64,000 nt of DNA from JBFLVU01 sp037444825 (GCA_037444825.1 JBBILR010000011.1:23955-87954), one strand, 5' to 3'. Shown: positions 24,125-31,980, counted from the first letter of the stretch. Numbers and translations are program-made. Notes: generated by a model not told the origin, from the letters alone.

Positions 24125-25291
24125 ATGGAGGCGGGGCCGGCGCTCATGGTGGTGGCGGGGGAGCACTCGGGGGACCGGCACGCCGCCGGCCTGGTGAGGG
24201 CCTTCGCCGAACGGAAGCCCGGCGTCCGCTGGTTCGGGGCCGGAGGGCCCGAACTGGCCTTGGCCGGCGCGGAAATCCTCGTTCCCCTGGAGCGCCTGGC
24301 GGTGGTGGGAATCGGGGAGGTCCTGGGCCGGCTTCCCACCCTCCTCCGGGAGTTCCGCCGCCTGAAGGCGGCCTTGCGGGAGAGGCGCCCCGCGGCCCTC
24401 GTTCTCGTGGACTTCCCCGATTTCAACTTCCGGCTGGCCCGCTTCGCGCGCTCCCTCGGGGTCCCGGTGGCCTACTACATCACCCCCCAGGTCTGGGCCT
24501 GGCGAAGGGGACGCACCCGGTTCCTCCGTGACTTCACCGACCTCTGCCTGGTGATCTTTCCCTTCGAGGAGGCGTTTCTGCGGGAGAGGGGCGTGCGGGC
24601 GCGCTTCGTGGGCCACCCCCTGGCGGGCCAAACGGCCCCCCCCTCCAGCCGCGAAGCCTTCCTCGCCCGTCACGGATTTCCCCCCGGGGCCCCCCTCCTG
24701 GCCCTTTTGCCGGGAAGCCGCGGGTCGGAGGTGGAGCGGACCCTCCCCGTCCTCCGGGACGCCGCCCGCCTGCTTCGCCGCCGACGCCCCGGCGCCCTCT
24801 TCCTCGTGCCCTGGGCCCCCGGCCTCCCCGAGGCCCTCTGGGAGCGCCACGGGGGCGAGCCTCTCCGGCGGATCCAGGGGGAGTACCTGGACGTTCTGGG
24901 TCACGCCGACGCCGCAGCGGTGGCTTCCGGGACGGCCACGCTGGAGGCGGCCCTCCTGGGGGTCCCCGAGGTCATCGTCTACCGCGTCTCGGCCCTGACC
25001 TACCTTCTCGGCAGGACGCTGGTGCGCCTTCCCCGCGTGGGTCTGCCCAACGTGGTCCTGGGGCGGGACGCGGTGCCGGAGCTCTTGCAGGGGAAGTGCA
25101 CCGCTCCCAATGTTGCGGAGGCTCTGGAAAACCTGCTGGCGGGAGGCGTTCGGGTCCGGGAGGAGGCGGAGCGGATCCGTCGAGAGGTGAGAAAAAAACT
25201 GGGCGAAGGCCTCGCCTCCGCCCGAGCCGCGGAAGTGCTGGAAGGGTTTCTGGGGGAGGTCAGACGGCCTTCTGGACCTTGCCGGCCTTGA
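24125..25291 (+). CDS. lpxB: Lipid-A-disaccharide synthase
   Basis: Condenses UDP-2,3-diacylglucosamine with lipid X to form the lipid A disaccharide. The 388 residues show the GT19 pattern: AGEHSGDRHAAGLV near the N-terminus, PDFNFRLA, YYITPQVWAW (about 118-127), the LLPGSRGSEV UDP-binding block and ASGTATLEAALLGVPEVIVY. It shows that this organism makes LPS-type lipid A. The 3' end overlaps the convergent rpmB gene by 32 bases. Other lpx genes (lpxA/C/D/K) are not in the window; an LpxL-like acyltransferase is at 45.5 kb. Confidence 0.95.
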   Translation: MEAGPALMVVAGEHSGDRHAAGLVRAFAERKPGVRWFGAGGPELALAGAEILVPLERLAVVGIGEVLGRLPTLLREFRRLKAALRERRPAALVLVDFPDFNFRLARFARSLGVPVAYYITPQVWAWRRGRTRFLRDFTDLCLVIFPFEEAFLRERGVRARFVGHPLAGQTAPPSSREAFLARHGFPPGAPLLALLPGSRGSEVERTLPVLRDAARLLRRRRPGALFLVPWAPGLPEALWERHGGEPLRRIQGEYLDVLGHADAAAVASGTATLEAALLGVPEVIVYRVSALTYLLGRTLVRLPRVGLPNVVLGRDAVPELLQGKCTAPNVAEALENLLAGGVRVREEAERIRREVRKKLGEGLASARAAEVLEGFLGEVRRPSGPCRP

Positions 25292-25451
25292 GGCACTTGG
25301 CGCAGACGCGCAGGGTTTTGGTGGTCCCGCCGACGTTGGCCTTGACGGACTGCAGGTTGGGAAGCCAGCGGCGCTTGGTCAGGTTGTGGGCGTGGCTCAC
25401 GTTGTTGCCCACGGAGGGCTTCTTTCCGCAGATTTCGCATACTCTCGCCAT
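25260..25451 (-). CDS. rpmB: 50S ribosomal protein L28
   Basis: A 63-residue L28 with the N-terminal MARVCEICGKKPSVGNNVSHAHN signature. It keeps zinc-ribbon cysteines (Cys5, Cys8, and a second CAKC pair near the C-terminus), so it is the zinc-containing C+ form. ATG 25451 is preferred to upstream in-frame codons because it gives the conserved N-terminus and has AAGGAG before it. Its 3' end overlaps lpxB tail-to-tail, with no terminator between. A promoter candidate lies at 25477-25485. Confidence 0.95.
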   Translation of the reverse strand: MARVCEICGKKPSVGNNVSHAHNLTKRRWLPNLQSVKANVGGTTKTLRVCAKCLKAGKVQKAV

Positions 25452-25476
25452 GGTGAAGCTCCTTCGCGAAAACCGA

Positions 25477-25485
25477 ATCTTACCA
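25477..25485 (-). promoter_or_regulatory. Extended -10 promoter candidate for rpmB
   Basis: The minus strand reads TGG then TAAGAT, an extended -10 element (TGnTANNNT), about 25 bases before the rpmB ATG. No clear -35 was found. Confidence 0.4.
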
Positions 25486-25527
25486 AAAAAGGGTCGAAGG
25501 CGCAAGCACGTCTAAGGAGGCAGGTCC

Positions 25528-25920
25528 ATGGACATTGGTGCGTGGGAACGGGGGTGGCGGCGGCTGGAGGAGGTGGACGGCGAATCGGGGACGAAGGCCG
25601 TGGATCGGCTCCGGGCCCTCTCCCCCGACCTGGCCCGGTACGTCGTGGAGTTCGCCTTCGGGGAAGTCTACTCCCGGCCGGGCCTGGACGGACGGCTGAG
25701 GGAGGCGGCGGCCCTGGGGGCCCTGACGGCCCTGGGGCACGCCCGGCCCCAGCTCAAGACCCACGTGGGGGCCGCCCTCCGGGCGGGGCTGACCCGCGAG
25801 GAGATCCTGGAGATTCTCCTCTTCCTCGCCCCCTTTGCGGGCTTTCCGGCGGCCCTCAACGCCACCTTCGCCGCCGCCGAGGTCTTCGCGGAGGCGGAGC
25901 GGGGGGAAGGCGCCCCCTGA
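25528..25920 (+). CDS. Carboxymuconolactone decarboxylase (CMD) family protein
   Basis: A 130-residue all-helical protein. The pattern LREAAALGALTALGHARPQLKTHVGAALRAGLTREEILEILL matches the CMD/AhpD family core with the histidine near residue 78. The CxxC redox pair of AhpD is absent, so it resembles gamma-carboxymuconolactone decarboxylase-like members rather than the peroxidase. The precise reaction is unknown. AAGGAGG precedes the ATG. It sits between rpmB and frr, with the frr promoter candidate after it, so it may be monocistronic. Confidence 0.8.
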   Translation: MDIGAWERGWRRLEEVDGESGTKAVDRLRALSPDLARYVVEFAFGEVYSRPGLDGRLREAAALGALTALGHARPQLKTHVGAALRAGLTREEILEILLFLAPFAGFPAALNATFAAAEVFAEAERGEGAP

Positions 25921-25950
25921 GGGGGAAGGGGCGGCGGCGCCGGGCGGGGG

Positions 25951-25980
25951 TTGAAGAAGGGCCGCCCCTTCGGGGATAAT
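25951..25980 (+). promoter_or_regulatory. Sigma70-like promoter for frr-ispD-ispF
   Basis: TTGAAG and GATAAT are separated by 18 bases, 45 bases before the frr start codon, in the gap after the CMD-family gene. Confidence 0.5.
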
Positions 25981-26025
25981 ACGACCCCAGGCGCTTGCGA
26001 CGGCACTTGCATCGGGAGGTGGGCC

Positions 26026-26583
26026 ATGGTCAAGGAAGTCCTCAGGGAAGTGGACGAGAAGCTCAAGGCCACCGTGGAGGCCACGCGCCACGAACTGGCC
26101 TCCATCCGGGCGGGGAAGGCCAGCCTGGCCATCCTCGAGCCGGTGAAGGTGGACTACTACGGAACCAAAACCCCCCTCAACCAGGTGGCCACCCTCTCGG
26201 TCCCCGAGCCGCGGCTCATCGTCATCCAGCCATGGGACCCCAAGCAGATTTCTATCATCGAGAAGGCCATCCTGGAGGCCAACCTGGGCATGACCCCCTC
26301 CAACGACGGCCGGGTCATCCGCCTGCCGGTCCCGCAGCTCACCGAGGAGCGCCGGAAGGAGCTCTGCAAAAAAGCCCGCGAGGTGGGAGAGAAGGGCAAG
26401 GTCGCCGTCCGCCACATCCGCCACGAGGGCCGGACGGCCTTGGAAAAGAAGGAGAAGGCCAAGGAGATCTCCGAGGACGACCGGGACAAGGGCTTCGAGG
26501 AGATCCAGAAGCTCCACGACCGCGCCGTGGAGGAGATCGCCAAGTCCGTCGCCAAGAAGGAGGCGGATATCCTGGAAGTCTAG
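26026..26583 (+). CDS. frr: Ribosome recycling factor
   Basis: Splits post-termination ribosomes together with EF-G. The 185-residue length, the N-terminal helix ending in ASIRAGKASLAILEPVKVDYYG, and the central VPEPRLIVIQPWDPK and LGMTPSNDGRVIRLPVPQLTEERR blocks are canonical RRF. The start ATG 26026 (GGGAGGT upstream) is chosen over an in-frame ATG at 25951, which would add a non-conserved 25-residue extension. Usually frr follows tsf/pyrH; here it instead begins a run with ispD and ispF. Confidence 0.97.
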   Translation: MVKEVLREVDEKLKATVEATRHELASIRAGKASLAILEPVKVDYYGTKTPLNQVATLSVPEPRLIVIQPWDPKQISIIEKAILEANLGMTPSNDGRVIRLPVPQLTEERRKELCKKAREVGEKGKVAVRHIRHEGRTALEKKEKAKEISEDDRDKGFEEIQKLHDRAVEEIAKSVAKKEADILEV

Positions 26584-26642
26584 GACGGCGGCGGGGGGCG
26601 GGTTCCCTCCGCCCTGGAAGGGTTTTCAGAGAGGGGGTGGGC

Positions 26643-27347
26643 GTGGCCGCGTCTCCGAGGGTGGCCGTGGGGGTGCTGGCCGGAGGCATGGGCGTCCGGG
26701 CGGGGGGCAACCTCCCCAAGACCTTCCGGGCGGTCCTGGGCAAGCCCCTCATCACCTACTGCCTCGAAGCCTTCGACCGCCTTCCGGAGGTTCAGGCCCT
26801 TCGGGTGGCGGTGCCCCCAGAGTACGGGCCCCTTCTGGAAGAAATCCTGGAACTGCACCCCATCCGCTCCTTCCGCGGTTGGGTGGCGGGCGGGGCCAGC
26901 CGCGCCCGCTCGGCCCTGGCGGTCCTGAGGGCCCTGGAGGCCGACGGCCCGGAGGTGGTCCTCCTCCACGACGCCGCGCGCCCCCTCTTCGAGGGGGAGG
27001 AGGTGCGGGCGCTGATCGCGGCCCTCCAGCGGAACGACGGGGCCATTCTGGCCGCCCGGAGCGTGGACACCCTGTGGAAGGTGGACGAGGAAGGACGGCT
27101 GGCGGAGCCCGCCGACCGCCGGAGCCTGGTCCGGGCCCTCACCCCCCAGGCCTTTCCCTACGTGCTCATCCGGGAAGCCTACGAGAAGGGGCTGGCCGAA
27201 GGCTTCGAGGGGACCGACGACGCCTCCTACGTGCGGGCCCTGGGGGGACGCGTGGCCTGGGTCCCCGGCACGAGCAAGAACCTGAAAGTCACCTTCGAGG
27301 AGGACTTCGCCCTCCTGGAGGCCCTGCTTCTCAAGGAGCGCCCATGA
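26643..27347 (+). CDS. ispD: 2-C-methyl-D-erythritol 4-phosphate cytidylyltransferase
   Basis: Adds CMP to MEP in the non-mevalonate isoprenoid pathway. The 234-residue protein starts with the cytidylyltransferase loop VLAGGMGVRAGG; the following lysine motif is PKTF (PKQF in most enzymes). LHDAARPLF (about 109-117) and GTDDAS near the C-terminus fit the family. The start is GTG 26643 or GTG 26637, both near an AGAGGGGG SD. The stop overlaps ispF by the four bases ATGA. Together with ispF it supports the MEP pathway, whose product feeds ispA at 5.4 kb. Confidence 0.88.
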   Translation: MAASPRVAVGVLAGGMGVRAGGNLPKTFRAVLGKPLITYCLEAFDRLPEVQALRVAVPPEYGPLLEEILELHPIRSFRGWVAGGASRARSALAVLRALEADGPEVVLLHDAARPLFEGEEVRALIAALQRNDGAILAARSVDTLWKVDEEGRLAEPADRRSLVRALTPQAFPYVLIREAYEKGLAEGFEGTDDASYVRALGGRVAWVPGTSKNLKVTFEEDFALLEALLLKERP

Positions 27348-27829
27348 GAATCGGCCACGGATGGGACCTTCACCGCCTGGCGGCGGGGCGGCCCTTCCGC
27401 CTCGGCGGGCTCACCCTTCCCCACCCCCACGGCACCCAGGGCCACTCCGACGGGGACGCCCTCCTCCACGCCCTCATGGACGCCCTGTTGGGGGCCGCCG
27501 GGCTGGGGGACATCGGCCTGCTCTTCCCCGACACCGACCCCCGGTACCAGGGGGCCGACAGCGCCGCCCTGCTGGAGGAGGTCCTCCGGAGGGTCCACCG
27601 GGCGGGCTACCGGGTGGGGAACGCCGACGTCACCGTCATCCTGGAAAGGCCCAAGATCGGTCCCTACCGGGACACGCTGCGGCAGCGCATGGCCCAGCTC
27701 CTGGAGGTTCACCCCTCCCACGTCAACGTCAAGGCCAAGACCTCCGAGGGCCTCGGCGACGTCGGGAAGGGGGAGGCCGTGGCCTGCCACGCCGTCGTTC
27801 TCCTCGAAGAAGTCCCCCGGGAGGAATGA
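27344..27829 (+). CDS. ispF: 2-C-methyl-D-erythritol 2,4-cyclodiphosphate synthase
   Basis: Cyclises CDP-ME 2-phosphate to MEcPP. The 161-residue length is typical. The metal-binding motif GWDLHRL (Asp8, His10) and the HSDGDALLHALMDALLGAAGLGDIG block (His about 34-42) are intact. GPYRDTLR and the SEGLGDVGKGEAVACHAV tail are standard. Coupled to ispD by an ATGA overlap. In some bacteria the two are fused; here they are separate. The gene is followed by a hairpin facing the convergent secreted-protein gene. Confidence 0.96.
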   Translation: MRIGHGWDLHRLAAGRPFRLGGLTLPHPHGTQGHSDGDALLHALMDALLGAAGLGDIGLLFPDTDPRYQGADSAALLEEVLRRVHRAGYRVGNADVTVILERPKIGPYRDTLRQRMAQLLEVHPSHVNVKAKTSEGLGDVGKGEAVACHAVVLLEEVPREE

Positions 27830-27837
27830 TGACGCGA

Positions 27838-27863
27838 AACGGGCGGCCCGGAGGCCGCCCGTT
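27838..27863. terminator. Hairpin between ispF and the convergent DUF5666-like gene
   Basis: An 11-bp stem (27838-27848 with 27853-27863, loop CGGA) with only a short T/A flank. It is probably a bidirectional terminator, though the weak U-tract lowers certainty. Confidence 0.6.
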
Positions 27864-27890
27864 CGGTTCCTCCCGCCCCGCCCCGAAGGG

Positions 27891-28712
27891 TCACCGGGCG
27901 ACCTTGACCTCCAGGGCCACGACGGTGCCTTCCTCGAGAGCCTTTCCCGTGACGAAGACCCGCATCCCCACCTGGAGGTCGTTCGGGGAGAGGACGCGGC
28001 GGCCCTTGCGGATGAGGGTGAAGGGAGCCAGCCGGACGTTGGTGAGGGCGCCGTTCTTCTCCAGCGTGAAGCCGGTGACGGCGCCGCCTTCCCCCGTGGC
28101 GAGAGACGAAATGGTCCCGGTGGAGGCGAAGTCCACGGCGGCCACGTTGACCACCACCGCGGCGAAGATTCCGTCCCGGGCGATGCCGCCCACCCCCACC
28201 GTGGCCCCCTCCTGGAGGAGGAAGGGCTCGCCGGCCTCCGCCAGGGCCGCCCCCAGCTCCTCCACGTCGCCGGCGTTCTGCTGGCCGGGGGGAAGGCCCA
28301 CCACGCGGGCCTGGCCCACGTGGACGGTTACGGCGTCGTCCAGGGTGAGGGTGAGGGGCTTTCCGGCGTCGTCCCGGGTGACGGCGGTGACGACGCCGTG
28401 CCAGAAGAAGTGGTTCCCCACGTAGCCGCCCACCCAGGCGAAGCCGCTCTCCCCGAGCACGGCGTGGCCGTGGAAGGGCACGCCGGGGGCGACGTCGGCC
28501 AGAGGGATTTCGGCAAGGGTTCCGTCGGGAAGGACCGTGGCGAAGGCCGCGCCGGAGGCCACGGGGAAGGTCAGGCCCTGGAGGGTGATGGAATCGGCGG
28601 AGACGGCCTCCACGTTCCCCGAGAGCCAGGCGGAGCTGGGGGGGGTCTGGGCGAGGGCCGCGCCGGCCAGCAGGAAGGCGGCGGCCAAAGTGGCGAAGGT
28701 CTTTCCGTTCAT
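27891..28712 (-). CDS. Exported DUF5666-like beta-rich protein
   Basis: A 273-residue secreted protein with a clear signal peptide (about 1-21). Repeated short strand motifs follow (SGNVEAVSADSITLQGLTFPV, HGVVTAVTRDDAGKPLTLTLDD, TGTISSLATGEGGAVTGFTLE, VTGKALEEGTVVALEVKV). This small-barrel repeat pattern is that of DUF5666-type proteins. No catalytic or metal motif is seen, and the function is unknown. The promoter region is shared with the divergent NtrC-type operon and contains a CRP/FNR-like palindrome. Confidence 0.7.
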   Translation of the reverse strand: MNGKTFATLAAAFLLAGAALAQTPPSSAWLSGNVEAVSADSITLQGLTFPVASGAAFATVLPDGTLAEIPLADVAPGVPFHGHAVLGESGFAWVGGYVGNHFFWHGVVTAVTRDDAGKPLTLTLDDAVTVHVGQARVVGLPPGQQNAGDVEELGAALAEAGEPFLLQEGATVGVGGIARDGIFAAVVVNVAAVDFASTGTISSLATGEGGAVTGFTLEKNGALTNVRLAPFTLIRKGRRVLSPNDLQVGMRVFVTGKALEEGTVVALEVKVAR

Positions 28713-28808
28713 CTGCGTCCTCCTTGAGAAAGGGCCCCGCCCTCGGGGCTCGCCGGTGAAGACCGTGTGGGCGGGGAGGCGGTTTAGCCTCCGGAGGCCC
28801 TATCCGGG

Positions 28809-28837
28809 AATATAGGTTCCTTTGTGACCTCCGTCAC
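28809..28837 (-). promoter_or_regulatory. Promoter candidate for the DUF5666-like gene
   Basis: On the minus strand GTGACG and TATATT are spaced by 17 bases in a local AT-rich patch. The -35 overlaps the 28823-28838 palindrome, so a bound factor could block this promoter. Confidence 0.4.
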
Positions 28838-28838
28838 T
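28823..28838. promoter_or_regulatory. CRP/FNR-like palindrome
   Basis: TGTGA, six bases, TCACT: a near-perfect match to the TGTGA-N6-TCACA type of half-site pair. It lies in the divergent intergenic region and overlaps the minus-strand -35. A seven-T run follows on the plus strand, so a weak 5-bp terminator hairpin is an alternative reading. Confidence 0.4.
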
Positions 28839-28870
28839 TTTTTTGAGGGGAGGCGGCTCCGGGGAAGCCC

Positions 28871-28900
28871 TTGTTCCCCGACGGAGCCCTGGGATAAGAT
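28871..28900 (+). promoter_or_regulatory. Promoter candidate for the NtrC-type operon
   Basis: TTGTTC and TAAGAT separated by 18 bases, about 19 bases before the ATG at 28919, which has a GAGGGGG SD. Confidence 0.35.
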
Positions 28901-28918
28901 GACCCAAACGAGGGGGAT

Positions 28919-30304
28919 ATGGACGAAAAAGCCACGGTGGTCCTCGCCGACGACGACCCCGACACCCTGAAGATTTTGGGCCAAGCCCTCACCGCCGCGG
29001 GCTACCGGGTCCTTTCGGCGCGGAACGGGGCCCAGGCCCTCGACCTCGTGGACCAGAACGAGGTGGACCTCCTGCTGACCGACCTCATCATGCCGGGGAT
29101 GGACGGCATGGCCCTCACGCGGGAGGTGAAGCACCGCCATCCCGCCGTGGTGGTGATGCTCATCACCGCCTTCGCCTCCATCGAGACGGCGGTGGAGGCC
29201 ATGCGCGCGGGGGCTTTCGACTACATCACCAAGCCGGTGATCCTCGACGAACTCCAGGTCAAGGTGGAGAAGGCGCTGGAGCAGTGCCGCATGCGCCAGG
29301 AGCTGGGCGACCTGAAGGACCGCCTCTCCCGGGCCCAGGCCCCCCCCAACCTCATCGGGGTGAGCCCACGCATGCGCCAGGTCTTTCAAATGGTGGGCCT
29401 GGTGGCGGGCCGGGACGTCCCGGTGGTCCTCACCGGGGAAAGCGGGACGGGGAAGGAGCTGGTGGCCCGGGCCATTCACTCCATGAGCCGGAGGGCCGGC
29501 CGCCTCTTCGTGCCCATCAACTGCGGCGCCGTTCCCGAAACCCTGCTGGAAAGCGAACTCTTCGGCTACGTCAAGGGGGCCTTCACGGGGGCCACCACCT
29601 CCAAGCGAGGGCTCTTCGAGGAGGCCGACGGCGGCACCCTCTTTCTGGACGAGGTGGGGGACGCCCCCCTCTCGATCCAGATGAAGCTTCTTCGGGCCGT
29701 GCAGGACGGGGAAGTTCGGCGCCTGGGGAGCACCCAGAGCGTCAAGACCGACGTGCGGGTTCTGGTGGCCACCAACAAGAACCTCCAGTCGGAGATCGCC
29801 GCCGGCCGGTTTCGGGAGGACCTCTACTACCGGCTCAACGTCGTGAACATCCACATGCCGCCATTGAGGGAGCGCCGGGAGGACATCCCCCTCCTCGTGG
29901 ACCACTTCATCCGCCTGCACCGGGAGGCCATCAACCCCGCCGTGCGCGGCCTCACCCCCGAGGCCCAGAACAAGCTCCTCCGGCACGACTGGCCCGGGAA
30001 CGTGCGGGAACTGGAGAACACGCTGAAACGCGCCCTGGTGCTCTGCCGGGGGGAGCGGATCGGCGCGGAGGACATCATCCAGGCCGGCGCCGAGGAGCCC
30101 CCCCCCGACCTTCTTGCCGGGGAAACCGCCGGCTACGCCGGGGCCCTCCAGCGCTTCCACCGGGTCTACTTCATGGAGCTCCTGGAGCGCCATCGGGGCA
30201 ACGTGAAAAAAGCGGCGGAGGAGGCGGGCCTCTCCCGCAAGAGCGTCTACGACCATCTGAACCGGCTGGAAATCGATCCCGACGCCTTCCGGGGGCGGAC
30301 ATGA
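28919..30304 (+). CDS. NtrC-family sigma54-dependent response regulator
   Basis: A 461-residue three-domain activator: receiver (1-120, acidic Asp11-13, phosphoacceptor Asp55, Lys in ITKPV), AAA+ domain (about 140-385) and a C-terminal Fis-type HTH (about 415-455, NVKKAAEEAGLSRKSVYDHLNRL). The Walker A GESGTGKE is at about 173-180, and the sigma54-contact loop GAFTGA is intact at 220-225. It should therefore activate sigma54 promoters when phosphorylated. It heads an ATGA-coupled operon with a degenerate kinase-like protein and a lone receiver. No complete sensor kinase is nearby. Confidence 0.95.
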   Translation: MDEKATVVLADDDPDTLKILGQALTAAGYRVLSARNGAQALDLVDQNEVDLLLTDLIMPGMDGMALTREVKHRHPAVVVMLITAFASIETAVEAMRAGAFDYITKPVILDELQVKVEKALEQCRMRQELGDLKDRLSRAQAPPNLIGVSPRMRQVFQMVGLVAGRDVPVVLTGESGTGKELVARAIHSMSRRAGRLFVPINCGAVPETLLESELFGYVKGAFTGATTSKRGLFEEADGGTLFLDEVGDAPLSIQMKLLRAVQDGEVRRLGSTQSVKTDVRVLVATNKNLQSEIAAGRFREDLYYRLNVVNIHMPPLRERREDIPLLVDHFIRLHREAINPAVRGLTPEAQNKLLRHDWPGNVRELENTLKRALVLCRGERIGAEDIIQAGAEEPPPDLLAGETAGYAGALQRFHRVYFMELLERHRGNVKKAAEEAGLSRKSVYDHLNRLEIDPDAFRGRT

Positions 30305-30951
30305 AGCCCGAAGCGGAACGGCTCCTCTTCGAGCACGACCTCGCCACGCCGCTGACGAACCTGCGGGGTGCCCACTACCTCCTCAAGATGTACCTGAAAT
30401 CCCCGTCGCCGGAGGTGGCGGAAGCCCTGGCGATCCTGGAGTCCAACGTCCGGACGGTGGAGCGGATGACCGGCTGGTACTGGCGGATCCGGGAGCTCGC
30501 CGCGGCGCTGGAGGAGGCGGAACCCTGGCCCCTCGCCGACGCCGTTGCCTCCCTGCGCCGGACCGCCGAGGCGGAGGCCACGGGGCTCCTTCCCCCGGAG
30601 GGCGAGCCCGGAGGCCTCACGGGGGTCCCCCGGGTCCCCCTGGAGACGGGCCTTTTGGGGGCGGCCCTGACCCTTTCCGCGGCCGCGGGCCGTCCCCCGC
30701 GGTGGACCTTCGAGGAGGCCGAGGGAGAGGCCGCGGCGGTCTTCGCGGTGGAAGGGGATTCCGACCTGCTGGACCCCGGACGCCTCTTGCGCAAGGTCTA
30801 CTGGCCGGGAGGCCGGCCGCTGAAGGCCTGGTTGGACCCCGGCCTCCCCTATCTGGCCGCCGTCCTGGAACCCTTCGGCGGCGGCCTGGAACTGGTCCAC
30901 GGCCAGGGCCTCTGGAGGCTCCTGGCGCGAATCCCCCTGACCTTGCCATGA
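30301..30951 (+). CDS. Degenerate histidine-kinase-like protein (ChpT/Spo0B-like phosphotransferase candidate)
   Basis: A 216-residue protein. The N-terminus has a kinase H-box, His12-Asp13-Leu-Ala-Thr16-Pro17-Leu18, inside a predicted two-helix DHp hairpin (about 5-62). The rest (about 70-216) has the length and final strand pattern (GGGLELVHGQGLWRLLARIPL) of a HATPase domain, but I see no N-box asparagines, no DxG G1 box and no lid. It therefore probably cannot bind ATP. This is the architecture of histidine phosphotransferases such as ChpT and Spo0B, which pass phosphate between receivers. It is ATGA-coupled to a receiver protein on each side. Confidence 0.6.
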   Translation: MKPEAERLLFEHDLATPLTNLRGAHYLLKMYLKSPSPEVAEALAILESNVRTVERMTGWYWRIRELAAALEEAEPWPLADAVASLRRTAEAEATGLLPPEGEPGGLTGVPRVPLETGLLGAALTLSAAAGRPPRWTFEEAEGEAAAVFAVEGDSDLLDPGRLLRKVYWPGGRPLKAWLDPGLPYLAAVLEPFGGGLELVHGQGLWRLLARIPLTLP

Positions 30952-31310
30952 AGACGGTCCTGGTGGTGGAGGACGACGCCCACATCCGAAGGGTCTTGAG
31001 GACCCTCCTGGAGAACGAGGGCTACGCCGTGGCCGAGGCCGCCGACGGGGTGGAAGGCCTGGCCCGGGCGCTGGAGGCCCCCCCCGCCTGCCTCCTCACC
31101 GACACCATGATGCCCCGCATGGACGGCCTCACGCTCCTCCAGCACCTCCGGGCCCAAAAGATGCCCGTCCCCGCCTTCCTCGTCTCCGCCGCCTCCTCCC
31201 TTCCCTCCGCCGAGGAGCTGGAGGCCCTCGGCGTGTTGCGCGTCTTCGCCAAGCCCTTCGATTTCGACGCCCTCCTGGCGGCCGTCCGCGGGGTCTGCGG
31301 CGCACCCTGA
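30948..31310 (+). CDS. Stand-alone receiver domain protein
   Basis: A 120-residue CheY-like receiver with no output domain. It keeps the acidic pocket (Glu8, Asp9, Asp10), a phosphoacceptor Asp in LLTDTMMPRMDG (about residue 53) and the conserved Lys in FAKPF (about 103). Single receivers act as phosphate shuttles or allosteric switches. It is the third gene of the 28.9-31.3 kb operon, directly after a candidate phosphotransferase, so it could exchange phosphate with it. Confidence 0.88.
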   Translation: MKTVLVVEDDAHIRRVLRTLLENEGYAVAEAADGVEGLARALEAPPACLLTDTMMPRMDGLTLLQHLRAQKMPVPAFLVSAASSLPSAEELEALGVLRVFAKPFDFDALLAAVRGVCGAP

Positions 31311-31383
31311 GCCCCCGGCTCTCCCGGCCGGAAAAGGAAGGGAGGGGGCCGCCCCGCCGGCCCGGCGCCGTCCTTTCCCCGGC

Positions 31384-31980
31384 TCAGCGGGGGACGTCCC
31401 GGAGGGCCTGGAGGGAGAGGCCCACCTGGGGAAGGAGGCGGTAGAAGAGGTCCACCGGAAAGCCGACGACGTTGTGAAAGGAGCCTTCCACGGAGGCGAG
31501 GAAGGCCGCCCCCAGGCCCTGCGCGGCGTATGCCCCGGCCTTGTCCCCGGGCTCGCCGGTGGCGACGTACCAGGCGATCTCCGCCTCGGAGAGGGGGTGG
31601 AAGGTGACGCGGCTGCGGGAGAGACCCAGAGCGGCGGGAAGGGGCGGGCGCAGGAGGCAGAGGCCGGTGAGGACGGTGTGGCTCCTCCCCTGGAGGCGGC
31701 GGAGCATGTCCCGGGCTTCCGCGTCGTCCCGGGGTTGGCCCAGGGCCTCGCCGTCGAGGACCACCAGGGTGTCGGCCCCGATGACCAGCGCGCCGGGCGG
31801 CGCCTCTTTGAGGACCGATCGGGCCTTCTCCGAGGCCAGCCGGCCCACCGTCTCCTCGGGGGTCTCTCCGGGGAGGGCCTCTTCGCGGATTCCCGAGGGC
31901 AGGACGCGGTGGCGCACGCCCAGCATGTCCAGAAGGTCCCTCCGGCGGGGGCTCCGGGAGGCGAGGACGACCTCGGTCAC
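31384..31980 (-). CDS. maf: Maf-family nucleoside triphosphate pyrophosphatase
   Basis: A 198-residue Maf protein. The N-terminal VLASRSPRRRDLLDMLG signature, the VIGADTLVVLDG segment (about 67-78, catalytic Asp) and the KAGAYAAQGLGAAFLASVEGSFHNVVGFP block are intact. The family hydrolyses non-canonical or modified NTPs (dTTP/UTP/m7GTP-type) and influences septum formation. The pattern is YhdE-like rather than YceF-like, but substrate preference was not decided. Its ATG (31980) overlaps the stop of the DUF4321 gene by four bases. Confidence 0.92.
   Translation of the reverse strand: MTEVVLASRSPRRRDLLDMLGVRHRVLPSGIREEALPGETPEETVGRLASEKARSVLKEAPPGALVIGADTLVVLDGEALGQPRDDAEARDMLRRLQGRSHTVLTGLCLLRPPLPAALGLSRSRVTFHPLSEAEIAWYVATGEPGDKAGAYAAQGLGAAFLASVEGSFHNVVGFPVDLFYRLLPQVGLSLQALRDVPR

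Noticed and set aside
22035..24197. A plus-strand 720-codon frame opposite the ppiD-like gene
   Set aside because: Shadow frame: the minus strand encodes a TM anchor and a parvulin domain with normal family motifs.
31311..31383. GC-rich inverted repeats between the lone receiver gene and maf
   Set aside because: Several short pairings are possible, but no single strong stem with a T-run. I did not call a terminator, although one is expected between these convergent genes.
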